DNA from: an uncultured Burkholderiales bacterium
GTDB taxonomy: Bacteria; Pseudomonadota; Gammaproteobacteria; Burkholderiales; Burkholderiaceae_C
NCBI GenBank assembly: GCA_903925445.1
Contig: CAIYFE010000072.1
Coordinates: 1 to 5,671, forward strand
Direction: 5' to 3'
Length of the DNA stretch: 5,671 nt
The translations under genes and the position numbers were made by a program. A model generated the notes under the pieces. That model saw only the letters and a list, made by a program, of their open reading frames with translations. It searched no databases and was not told where the DNA came from. Positions 1 to 5,671 of the stretch are shown one piece after another; the first letter of the stretch is position 1, and each line of letters begins with the position of its first letter.

Positions 1-20
1 AATTTTTAAAAAATTTACTT

Positions 21-51
21 AAAACCAAGTTGTGGATAACTTTGTGGTTTT
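21..51 (-). terminator. weak AT-rich hairpin after grpE, possible terminator
   Basis: Arms AAAACCA (21-27) and TGGTTTT (45-51) are perfect inverted repeats. They can be extended inward by AGTT (28-31) with AACT (38-41), leaving a 3-nt bulge (42-44) and a 6-nt loop (32-37). Read on the minus strand, the hairpin begins about 12 nt after the grpE stop codon and its 3' arm ends in four T, followed by more T-rich sequence. The stem is GC-poor, so it may be an inefficient terminator or attenuator, or a by-product of the DnaA-box-like sequence it contains. grpE is commonly followed by dnaK, in which case partial readthrough would be expected. Confidence 0.3.
31..39 (-). other. perfect DnaA-box nonamer (TTATCCACA)
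   Basis: On the minus strand this reads TTATCCACA, an exact match to the bacterial DnaA-box consensus TTATNCACA. A second TGTGG-containing stretch (43-51) is only a poor match. The flanking 1-24 segment is almost entirely A/T and contains the inverted repeat AATTTTT/AAAAATT around base 8. A single nonamer can arise by chance, so DnaA binding is an inference. The remaining bases of the 1-63 intergenic stretch hold nothing else I can identify. Confidence 0.3.
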
Positions 52-63
52 CAAGTGTTTGAT

Positions 64-612
64 TTATTTGGGTGCTGCGACAGTGACCAAAGCAGGGCGC
101 AACACGCGCTCGGCAATCAAGTAGCCTTTTTGCAGCACGTTGACCACGGTGTTGGCTTCTTGCTCTGCGGGCACCACGCTGATGGCTTGGTGCTGCGCGG
201 GATCAAACTTGGTGCCTGCGGCCGGGTTGATGGCGATGACTTTGTTGCGATCCAAGGCGCTGATGAGTTGGCGCAAGGTGGCTTCAGCGCCTTCGCGAAT
301 TTGTTCGGGGGTGGCGTTTTGGACGGCCAAACCGGCTTCTAGGCTATCGACCACGGGCAGCAAGCTGTCGGCAAAACTCTCCAGCGCAAATTTGCGGGCT
401 TTGGAGACTTCTTCGTCGGCGCGGCGACGGGCGTTTTGCACTTCGGCTTGACCCCGGATGTATTGGTCTTGCAATTCGCTCGCCTTGGCTTGCAAGGCAG
501 CAATTTCGGCTTGCGCCGCAGCCAAAGGATCAAGGGCTTGTGCGGCTGCATCGGCGGCTGTGGCCTGATGCTCTTCGCCGGAGGGCGTGGTGGAAGCGGT
601 GTTGTCTGACAT
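64..612 (-). CDS. grpE: GrpE, nucleotide exchange factor of DnaK (Hsp70 cofactor)
   Basis: Cytoplasmic co-chaperone that releases ADP from DnaK, completing the DnaK/DnaJ folding cycle; 182 aa, a normal bacterial length. Residues 1-30 are a disordered, Ala/Thr/Glu-rich tail. Residues about 30-75 form the long helical, coiled-coil-like dimerisation region, including YIRGQAEVQNARRRADEE. Residues about 80-122 fit the helical bundle (FADSLLPVVDSLEAGL). Residues about 125-182 are the beta domain that contacts DnaK, with the family signature FDPAQHQAISVVP and NTVVNVLQKGYLIAERVLRPA. I chose the ATG at 612. The reading frame can be extended to a TTG at 630, but that lies almost at the predicted transcription start of the sigma-32 promoter (643-671), and the extra residues are not GrpE-like. 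No good Shine-Dalgarno precedes the ATG. No CIRCE operator is visible, so heat-shock control appears to be by sigma-32. dnaK is not in the window but could follow to the left. Confidence 0.96.
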   Translation of the reverse strand: MSDNTASTTPSGEEHQATAADAAAQALDPLAAAQAEIAALQAKASELQDQYIRGQAEVQNARRRADEEVSKARKFALESFADSLLPVVDSLEAGLAVQNATPEQIREGAEATLRQLISALDRNKVIAINPAAGTKFDPAQHQAISVVPAEQEANTVVNVLQKGYLIAERVLRPALVTVAAPK

Positions 613-642
613 TTTTGAAGAGTGAATCAATGATTTCAGCGG

Positions 643-671
643 AATTGGGGGCGATTCAACCCTAATTCAAG
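643..671 (-). promoter_or_regulatory. sigma-32 (RpoH) heat-shock promoter of grpE
   Basis: On the minus strand CTTGAA (671-666) is followed, after 14 nt, by CCCCCAATT (651-643). This closely matches the RpoH consensus CTTGAAA - 11 to 16 nt - CCCCATNT. It lies between the upstream terminator and grpE, predicts a start near 635 and a leader of roughly 20-25 nt to the ATG at 612, and suits the function of the gene. The spacer holds a second TTGAAT (659-654) 11 bp from the first, and GAATT/AATTC arms (642-646, 664-668) bracket the element. Confidence 0.75.
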
Positions 672-681
672 AGGGGATTTG

Positions 682-709
682 CAAAAAAAGAGCCCGACTT
701 GGGGCTCTT
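682..709 (-). terminator. intrinsic terminator after the FKBP gene
   Basis: A perfect 8-bp stem, AAGAGCCC (688-695) with GGGCTCTT (702-709), has a 6-nt loop (696-701). Read on the minus strand the 3' arm runs into an uninterrupted T tract (positions 689-683). It begins 21 nt after the FKBP stop codon, so it should end the transcript carrying the FKBP gene and probably the transporter/dehydrogenase/marR genes before it. It separates that unit from the heat-shock promoter of grpE. Confidence 0.88.
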
Positions 710-730
710 GGGCTTGCGTTGGCGGTGGGT

Positions 731-1081
731 TTACTCGACGTTGAGCAATTCCACATCAAATTTAAGGGTCGCATGGGGCGGAATGACGCCACCTGCGCCG
801 CGCGCGCCGTAGCCCAATTCGGGGGGAATGATGAGCGTGCGTTGACCGCCGATCTTCATGCCGGCCACGCCTTCGTCCCAGCCTTTGATGACCCAACCCG
901 CGCCCAGCGGAAAGTCAAAGGGCTCGTTGCGGTCCACGCTAGAGTCAAATTTTTCGCCTTGTTCGCCGTTTTCAAACAGCCAGCCGGTGTAGTGGACGGT
1001 GACGTGTTGGCCTTTTTGGGCGGCCTCGCCTGTGCCTTCCAAGGTGTCGGTGAATTGCAGGCCGGAGGGGGTGGTGTTCAT
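731..1081 (-). CDS. FKBP-type peptidyl-prolyl cis-trans isomerase
   Basis: Single-domain FKBP of 116 aa that catalyses cis-trans isomerisation of Xaa-Pro bonds. There is no signal peptide or extra domain, so a cytoplasmic enzyme of the short FKBP12-like class is expected. Pocket residues align with FKBP12: Y31 (in VTVHYTGWLFENG), F45-D46 (KFDSS), F55, V64-I65 and W68 (GWVIKGWDEGV), Y91 (GYGARG), I100 (VIPPHATLKFDVELL) and F108. The His at FKBP12 position 87 is an Ala here (A96), a variation also tolerated elsewhere in the family. The ATG at 1081 gives the usual short N terminus (GLQFTDTLEGTG). It starts 62 nt after the marR stop with no clear promoter or strong ribosome binding site between, so it may be the last gene of that unit; it is followed by a strong terminator. 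Confidence 0.93.
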   Translation of the reverse strand: MNTTPSGLQFTDTLEGTGEAAQKGQHVTVHYTGWLFENGEQGEKFDSSVDRNEPFDFPLGAGWVIKGWDEGVAGMKIGGQRTLIIPPELGYGARGAGGVIPPHATLKFDVELLNVE

Positions 1082-1143
1082 GCAGGGGCTTTCGATGGAA
1101 TTTATGTAAAGCCCGCGATTTTAGAGGCCTCGCCCAGCCCAGC

Positions 1144-1587
1144 TCAGACGCTGTCGGTTTGGTAGATTTTTTTCAAAAGACGGGTCAGTGTTTTTTGTTC
1201 TGCGGCGCTGAGTCGCTCGACCACGCTCAAATCGGATTGCATGGCGCAGGCCTCGGCGGCTTGCATCAGGGTTTCGCCCTCGGCGGTCAGCGACAAGCCC
1301 GTGGCGCGTCCGTCGGTCGGATGGGGTTTGCGCTGAATGAGTTGGCGTTTTTCAAATGTTTTGAGAAACACCACCATGTTGGGCGGCAAGATGTTGAGCT
1401 CATTGCACAACTGGCGCGAGGTGACGCCGGGGTTGTGACGGATCAAGGACAGCACCGAAAAATCGACCGGGCGCAAGTCAAATGGCGCCATGCGCTCCAT
1501 GAAGCGGGCAATGATGGTGAGCGCTGCTCGGCGCGCGTTGTAACCGAGCAGGGTTTCAAGGTAAGCGGTGTCTAAGGGGTCTTTCAT
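1144..1587 (-). CDS. MarR-family winged-helix transcriptional regulator
   Basis: 147 aa, typical MarR length. Helical N terminus (about 1-35) and C terminus (about 105-143) should form the dimer interface. The winged helix-turn-helix spans about 40-104: VDFSVLSLIRHNPGVTSRQL, recognition region LNILPPNMVVFLKTFEKRQLI, and the wing with PTDGRATGLSLTAEG, whose D-x-R core (residues 92-94) is the family hallmark. Its ATG overlaps the stop of the acyl-CoA dehydrogenase gene by 4 nt (ATGA), so the two are co-transcribed and probably translationally coupled. MarR proteins beside CoA-dependent catabolic genes often sense an aromatic or fatty acid or its CoA thioester (for example CouR, BadR). Local repression of this operon is therefore a reasonable inference, but the target promoter lies outside the window and the ligand is unknown. 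Confidence 0.9.
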   Translation of the reverse strand: MKDPLDTAYLETLLGYNARRAALTIIARFMERMAPFDLRPVDFSVLSLIRHNPGVTSRQLCNELNILPPNMVVFLKTFEKRQLIQRKPHPTDGRATGLSLTAEGETLMQAAEACAMQSDLSVVERLSAAEQKTLTRLLKKIYQTDSV

Positions 1588-3296
1588 GCAGCGTGGAATT
1601 GTCGCCGAATGATCTGGGCGCGCATGTCAAATTCGGGCAGCACCCAGTTGTGCAATGCGCGCATGGGGTCTTGCCAGCGCGGGGTGTCGCTGCCGGGCGT
1701 GGCCGCAATGCGCGTCCAAGCCCATGCCAGCAACGCCAAGCTGCTCAGTCGCAAAAAGTCGCCTGCAATCCAGTTCAGCGTCAACGCGCCGTCGGGGCGT
1801 TGTTGCACGCCCAAGGCTTCTTGGCTGATGGCGCGCAGTTGGTCAAACATGGTGCGTGTGTGTTGTTCGTGTTGGCTGGCTCCCAACGATTGGCTCAACT
1901 CATCGAGCAGACCGTTGAGGGCTTGGGCGCCATCGGGCAAGACTTTGCGCATGAGCAAATCGATGGCCTGAATTTCGTTGGTGCCTTCGTAAATCATGGC
2001 GATGCGCGCATCGCGCACGTTTTGTTCGATGCCCCATTCGCTCACGTAGCCGTGGCCACCAAACACTTGCAGGCAGTGGCTGGCGCCTTCAAACCCTTGG
2101 TCGGTACAGGCCGCTTTGAGCACGGGGGTGAGCAGGGCGCACCAGCGTTGCGCCGAGGCGCGTTGGTGGGCATCGGGGTGGTGTTTGGCCTGATCCAGCG
2201 CTAAACCAGTTTGGTAGGCCAAGACGCGTGAGCCATCGATCCAAGCACGTTGGGTGTGCAAGATGCGCTGCATGGCCGGGTGTTCGATGATGAGGTCAGC
2301 GGCTTCGGTGCTTTTTTCACCCGCGCGGCGGGGGGCGCGCATTTGACGGCGCTCGTGGGCGTAGGCGTCGGCTTTTTGCCAAGCCGCGTCCAGCAAGCCC
2401 ACGCCTTGCAAGGCGACGTGCAAGCGGGCGGAGTTCATCATGACAAACATGGCGTTGAGGCCTTTGCCAATTTCGCCAATCAACCAGCCTTGGGCTTCGT
2501 CAAAGCGCATGACGCAAGTGGGGCTGCCGTGGATGCCCATTTTTTCTTCGATGCGTTCGCAATGCACCGCACTGCGTGAGCCATCGGGGTAGAACTTGGG
2601 CACCAAAAACAAGGACAACCCTTTGGGGCCAGGCGGGGCATCGGGCAAACGCGCCAACACCAAATGCACGATGTTGTCGGTCAAGTCGTGTTCACCGCTG
2701 GAGATGAAGATTTTGGTGCCACTGATGCGGTAAGAGCCATCGGCTTGTGCCAGCGCTTTGGTGCGCGCCAAACCCAAATCGCTGCCAGCGTGGGGTTCGG
2801 TCAAACACATGGTGGAGAGCCATTCACCGGTGGCCAACTTGTCGATGTATTGCGATTTGAGGCTGTCGCTGGCGTGGTGTTTCACGCATTCGTAGGCGCC
2901 GTGCAAGATGCCAGGCGCCATGGTCCAGCCGTGGTTGGCTGCAGAGAGCCATTCGTACAACACGCTGTCGAGCACCGCGGGCAAGCCTTGACCGCCATCT
3001 TCGGTGGCGCTGGAAATGGAGGCCCAACCCGCTTGCCAAAACGCTTGGTAAGCGTCTTTGAAGCCGGGCGGCATGGTGACGTGTCCATCGTGCCACTGGG
3101 CACCTACTTCGTCGCCGACTCGGTTGAGTGGTGCAATGTGGTCAGCAACAAATTTGCCTGCTTCTTCCAAGACTTGGTGCATCAAGTCGGCATCGACTTC
3201 GGCGAAGTTGGGCAACTCGGCAATGCGTTGGGGCGCATGCAGCACATCGTTCAAGATGAATTGCACGTCGTGCAAACGGGGCTGGTAGTGGCTCAT
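1584..3296 (-). CDS. acyl-CoA dehydrogenase, DmdC-type long form with C-terminal extension
   Basis: FAD flavoenzyme expected to introduce a trans-2,3 double bond in an acyl-CoA and pass electrons to ETF. At 570 aa it is longer than the usual ~380-aa dehydrogenases and matches the DmdC-like class. Order: short N-terminal extension (about 3-35), helical N domain (about 40-155), beta domain (about 160-270) with the flavin/substrate motif CLTEPHAGSDL (164-174), helical C domain (about 283-450) with QVFGGHGY (410-417), and an extra C-terminal domain (about 465-565). The predicted catalytic base is E437 in MIYEGTNEIQ. All core motifs are intact. It starts 3 nt after the livF stop and its stop overlaps marR, placing it firmly in the transporter operon. 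DmdC itself acts on 3-methylmercaptopropionyl-CoA, but this family also includes enzymes for other fatty or aryl-alkyl CoA esters, so the substrate is not assigned. Confidence 0.93.
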   Translation of the reverse strand: MSHYQPRLHDVQFILNDVLHAPQRIAELPNFAEVDADLMHQVLEEAGKFVADHIAPLNRVGDEVGAQWHDGHVTMPPGFKDAYQAFWQAGWASISSATEDGGQGLPAVLDSVLYEWLSAANHGWTMAPGILHGAYECVKHHASDSLKSQYIDKLATGEWLSTMCLTEPHAGSDLGLARTKALAQADGSYRISGTKIFISSGEHDLTDNIVHLVLARLPDAPPGPKGLSLFLVPKFYPDGSRSAVHCERIEEKMGIHGSPTCVMRFDEAQGWLIGEIGKGLNAMFVMMNSARLHVALQGVGLLDAAWQKADAYAHERRQMRAPRRAGEKSTEAADLIIEHPAMQRILHTQRAWIDGSRVLAYQTGLALDQAKHHPDAHQRASAQRWCALLTPVLKAACTDQGFEGASHCLQVFGGHGYVSEWGIEQNVRDARIAMIYEGTNEIQAIDLLMRKVLPDGAQALNGLLDELSQSLGASQHEQHTRTMFDQLRAISQEALGVQQRPDGALTLNWIAGDFLRLSSLALLAWAWTRIAATPGSDTPRWQDPMRALHNWVLPEFDMRAQIIRRQFHAA

Positions 3297-3299
3297 GAA

Positions 3300-4034
3300 T
3301 CAAGCAGCTTGTTTGGCTGCGCCCAAGTAGGTGTCGATGACGCGCTCGTCTTGTGCCAATTGAGCGGCGGGGCCGTGCAGGCTGATGTCGCCCATCTCCA
3401 GCACGTAGCCATGATCGGCAACGGCCAAAGCGGCGCGGGCGTTTTGTTCGACCAACACAATCGTCACACCGGTGGTGCGCAAGGTTTGGATGATGCTGAA
3501 AATTTCTTTCACGATCAAAGGCGCAAGACCCAAGCTGGGTTCATCCAACATGAGCACGTCGGGGCGTGACATCAACGAGCGACCCACCGCCAGCATTTGA
3601 CGTTCACCGCCAGACAGCGTGCCGGCCAATTGGTCGCGGCGTTCTTTGAGGCGAGGGAACAAGTCAAACACCTCGTCCATCGTGGCACGCCAGTTGGCGT
3701 TGCCCAAGCGCATTTGGCGAAATCCGCCCAATTCCAAGTTGTCTTGAACCGTCATGGTGCCAAACAACTCACGTTTTTCGGGAACCAGCGCAATGCCCAT
3801 GAGCACGCGTTCTTCCAGACTCATGGCGCTGATGTCTTGGCCTTTGTAAAAGAGCTGGCCGCGAATGGGCAGCAAGCCCATCAAGCTGTTGAGCAGGGTC
3901 GATTTGCCCGCACCATTGGGGCCGATCACGGTGATGACTTGCCCGGCTGCGGCGGCGAAGTTCAGCCCGTGCAGCACTTCGGCTTTGCCGTAACCGGCGC
4001 GTAAATCGCGCACTTCAAGCAAGGGTGTTGTCAT
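3300..4034 (-). CDS. livF: LivF-type ATP-binding protein of a branched-chain amino acid/HAAT-family ABC transporter
   Basis: Cytoplasmic ATPase subunit, 244 aa, the usual LivF length. Visible motifs: Walker A GPNGAGKST (38-46), the LivF-type VPEKRELF with Glu at the Q-loop position (84-91), signature LSGGERQML (140-148), Walker B VLMLDEPS (160-167), D-loop SLGLAP, and LVEQNA (194-199), where LivF proteins carry Gln instead of the switch His. The ATG at 4034 (MTTPLLEVRDL) was chosen because family members start there and it lies 10 nt after the previous stop; a weak purine-rich GAAAGA precedes it. The frame is open to 4130, but that extension lies inside the livG coding sequence and has no LivF similarity. 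It should pair with the LivG domain encoded just upstream. Amino acids are the classical cargo, but this transporter family also carries amides, urea and aromatic or fatty acids. Confidence 0.94.
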   Translation of the reverse strand: MTTPLLEVRDLRAGYGKAEVLHGLNFAAAAGQVITVIGPNGAGKSTLLNSLMGLLPIRGQLFYKGQDISAMSLEERVLMGIALVPEKRELFGTMTVQDNLELGGFRQMRLGNANWRATMDEVFDLFPRLKERRDQLAGTLSGGERQMLAVGRSLMSRPDVLMLDEPSLGLAPLIVKEIFSIIQTLRTTGVTIVLVEQNARAALAVADHGYVLEMGDISLHGPAAQLAQDERVIDTYLGAAKQAA

Positions 4035-4044
4035 GGCCAGTCTT

Positions 4045-5671
4045 TCAGTGTTCTGTGCCCAAGTAGGCGGCGCGCACCACGGGGCTTTGTTGGATTTCTT
4101 GCGGAGTGCCTTGGGTGAGCAAGGTGCCAAACTCCATCACCACCAAGTGGTCGCACACTTGCATGACCAAGTCCATGTCGTGTTCGACCAGCAAGATGCT
4201 CACACCTTCGTCGCGCAACTGGCGCAAGACGTTGGCGAGGTTTTGTTTTTCTTTGTGACGCAGGCCAGCCGCTGGCTCGTCCAGCAGCAGCAAGGCTGGA
4301 TCGGCGCATAAAGCGCGGGCGATTTCCATCAGGCGTTGCGGACCCATGGCCAAGTTGCCAGCCAACTCGTGCATGGCGTGACCCATGCCAATGCGCTCGA
4401 GTTGACGCTGTGCCTCTTTGAACAAGCGTTGCTCTTCGGCTTGGTTGGTGCGCAACATGCCCGACAACACACCACGATGGCTGCGGCTGTAGGCGCCCAT
4501 TGCCACGTTTTCCAGCACGGTCATGTCAGGAATCATCTTGACGTGCTGAAAAGTACGCGCCATGCCACGGCGAGCAATTTCGCGCGAAGGCAGCGCACTG
4601 ATTTTTTCGCCCCGATAGACCACCGCGCCCGAGGTCAAATCAAGCACGCCCGTGATCAAGTTGAAGGTGGTGGATTTGCCCGCACCGTTGGGCCCAATCA
4701 AGCCAACGATTTGCTGCGATTTGATTTGAAAGCTGATGTCGTTGACCGCCACCAAGCCGCCAAATTGTTTGCGAATGCCTTGCACATCGAGCACCAACTC
4801 GCCCGCTGCGGGTTTGCTGCGCTCGGGCAGGGCGTCGGCGTTGTGCCAGTTTTCAGCTCTGTTTTGGCGTGGCATGAAGCGCGCCACCAACGACCACAAG
4901 CCATCAGGCAAGTACTTGAGCACCAAGACCAACACGATGCCAAACACAATCACTTCGTAGCTGCCGCTGGTGCCAATCAAGCGCGGCAACAGCACTTGCA
5001 AATAGTCGTCCAGCAATTTGACCAAGCCCGAGCCCACCAAGGCGCCCCAGACATAGCCCACACCGCCCACCACGGTCATGAACAAATATTCAATGCCCAT
5101 CTTCAAGCCAAAGGCCGAAGGATTGACGGTGCGCTGAAAATGCGCCATCAACCAGCCCGACACCGAGGCCAACAAAGCGGCCAACACAAAGGCAATCACT
5201 TTGTAGCGAAAGGTGTTGATGCCCATGGCTTCGGCCATGCGGGTGCCGTTTTTGAGTGAACGAATGGCACGCCCAGCGCGCGAATCGAGCAAGTTCAAAA
5301 AGCACAGCGACGCGCTCAACAAGATCAACCACGTGAGCACAAAAAACGCGCGACCTTGGCCGATGTCAAAACCAGCAATGGACAGGCTCTTCAAACCCAA
5401 CAAGCCGTCGTACTTGCCCAAGGCATCCAAGTTGCCCATCAAGTAGTAAAGCGACAGACCCCAAGCAATCGTGGCCAAGGGCAGGTAGTGACCCGACATG
5501 CGCAAAGTCATCAAGCCAACGACCAAAGCACTCACGCCTGTGAGCGCCAAGCCCACCCACAAAGTCAGCCAAGGCGACAAATCGGTGTTGAGGGTCAACC
5601 ACGCGGTGGTGTAAGCGCCCATGCCCACGAAAGCCGCTTGTCCAAACGAGGTCAAGCCCGAGACGCCGGTG
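4045..5671 (-). CDS. fused LivM permease-LivG ATPase of a branched-chain amino acid/HAAT-family ABC transporter, 5' partial
   Basis: One uninterrupted frame carries an inner-membrane permease followed by an ATPase. The N terminus is beyond the right edge: the frame is open to 5671 (TGVSG precedes the TTG-encoded Leu at 5653-5655), and perhaps 40-80 residues are missing. Numbering from that Leu, 1-250 is LivM: LTSFGQAAFVGMGAY, about six hydrophobic segments (near 29-50, 57-74, 103-122, 152-170, 186-211, 231-249), the cytoplasmic EAA-like loop NGTRMAEAMGIN (136-147) and VVGGVGYVWGALVG. A polar linker (about 259-285) leads to LivG at 286-536: Walker A GPNGAGKST (321-329), Q-loop Q370 (RTFQ), Walker B LLLLDEP (455-461) and switch H492 (LVEHD). 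The signature motif is unusual, LAMGPQ (435-440) rather than LSxGQ. Such permease/ATPase fusions are known in Burkholderiales. It heads the visible operon, 10 nt before livF. Confidence 0.93.
   Translation of the reverse strand, partial: TGVSGLTSFGQAAFVGMGAYTTAWLTLNTDLSPWLTLWVGLALTGVSALVVGLMTLRMSGHYLPLATIAWGLSLYYLMGNLDALGKYDGLLGLKSLSIAGFDIGQGRAFFVLTWLILLSASLCFLNLLDSRAGRAIRSLKNGTRMAEAMGINTFRYKVIAFVLAALLASVSGWLMAHFQRTVNPSAFGLKMGIEYLFMTVVGGVGYVWGALVGSGLVKLLDDYLQVLLPRLIGTSGSYEVIVFGIVLVLVLKYLPDGLWSLVARFMPRQNRAENWHNADALPERSKPAAGELVLDVQGIRKQFGGLVAVNDISFQIKSQQIVGLIGPNGAGKSTTFNLITGVLDLTSGAVVYRGEKISALPSREIARRGMARTFQHVKMIPDMTVLENVAMGAYSRSHRGVLSGMLRTNQAEEQRLFKEAQRQLERIGMGHAMHELAGNLAMGPQRLMEIARALCADPALLLLDEPAAGLRHKEKQNLANVLRQLRDEGVSILLVEHDMDLVMQVCDHLVVMEFGTLLTQGTPQEIQQSPVVRAAYLGTEH

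Noticed and set aside
613..630. TTG at 630 as the grpE start, adding MIHSSK to the N terminus.
   Set aside because: It would leave a leader of only a few nucleotides after the predicted sigma-32 start, the start is a rare TTG, and the extra residues are not typical of GrpE. The ATG at 612 fits better.
613..681. CIRCE/HrcA operator or a ROSE-type RNA thermometer upstream of grpE.
   Set aside because: No TTAGCACTC-N9-GAGTGCTAA pattern is present, and the predicted leader is too short for a ROSE element; the inverted repeat there lies upstream of the transcription start.
1082..1143. Dedicated promoter for the FKBP gene in the 62-nt gap after marR.
   Set aside because: A TACATAAAT-like -10 can be drawn, but no acceptable -35 lies at the right distance, so I do not call it.
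719..1165. Plus-strand open frame of 148 codons opposite the FKBP gene.
   Set aside because: Shadow of a clearly conserved gene; no independent family resemblance.
2664..3569. Long plus-strand open frame of 301 codons opposite the dehydrogenase and livF.
   Set aside because: It is the antisense shadow of two well-supported conserved genes, has no recognisable domain, and spans their boundary.
4035..4130. Extension of livF by 32 residues to 4130.
   Set aside because: It overlaps the end of the LivG coding sequence and encodes no LivF-like sequence; the ATG at 4034 gives the standard N terminus and spacing.
4336..5259. Long plus-strand open frame of 307 codons opposite the LivM-LivG fusion.
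   Set aside because: The His/Gln/Ala-rich translation is typical of the reverse complement of a GC-rich coding frame; no domain and no ribosome binding site.
5653..5655. TTG at 5655 as the start of the livM-livG fusion.
   Set aside because: The frame stays open to the window edge, and the sequence there (TGVSGLTSFGQAAF) is internal LivM sequence, so the true start lies outside the window.

Overview
The window looks like part of a betaproteobacterial chromosome, most likely Burkholderiales and probably Comamonadaceae-like. I infer this from the protein types (a fused LivM-LivG transporter subunit, a DmdC-type acyl-CoA dehydrogenase, grpE behind a heat-shock promoter) and the moderately high GC coding sequence; no rRNA or other marker gene is present to confirm it. 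All six genes lie on the minus strand, so transcription runs from the right edge (5671) towards the left edge (1). The region is densely coding and I see no mobile element, CRISPR array, tRNA or rRNA.

From 5671 down to 1144 there is a tightly packed unit: a branched-chain-amino-acid-type (HAAT family) ABC transporter protein in which permease LivM and ATPase LivG are one polypeptide (5' end off the right edge), then the second ATPase livF (10 nt gap), a 570-aa acyl-CoA dehydrogenase (3 nt gap), and a MarR-family regulator whose ATG overlaps the dehydrogenase stop codon (ATGA). A transporter, a CoA-thioester oxidising enzyme and a MarR regulator together suggest uptake and CoA-dependent catabolism of an organic acid, possibly with feedback by a CoA-thioester or free acid. 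The substrate cannot be read from this window; the solute-binding protein, LivH and any CoA ligase would lie to the right.

An FKBP-type peptidyl-prolyl isomerase (731-1081) follows the MarR gene after 62 nt and may be read through from it. A good intrinsic terminator (682-709) ends this transcription unit. Just past it is a convincing sigma-32 (heat-shock) promoter (643-671) driving grpE (64-612), the nucleotide exchange factor of DnaK. The promoter geometry also decides the grpE start codon. The last 63 nt on the left are AT-rich and carry a perfect DnaA-box nonamer inside a weak hairpin; dnaK may lie further left but is not visible.

I found no clear previously undescribed system. The most notable points are the LivM-LivG fusion, its divergent ABC signature motif (LAMGPQ), the transporter/dehydrogenase/MarR gene set, and the DnaA-box hairpin beside AT-rich DNA.
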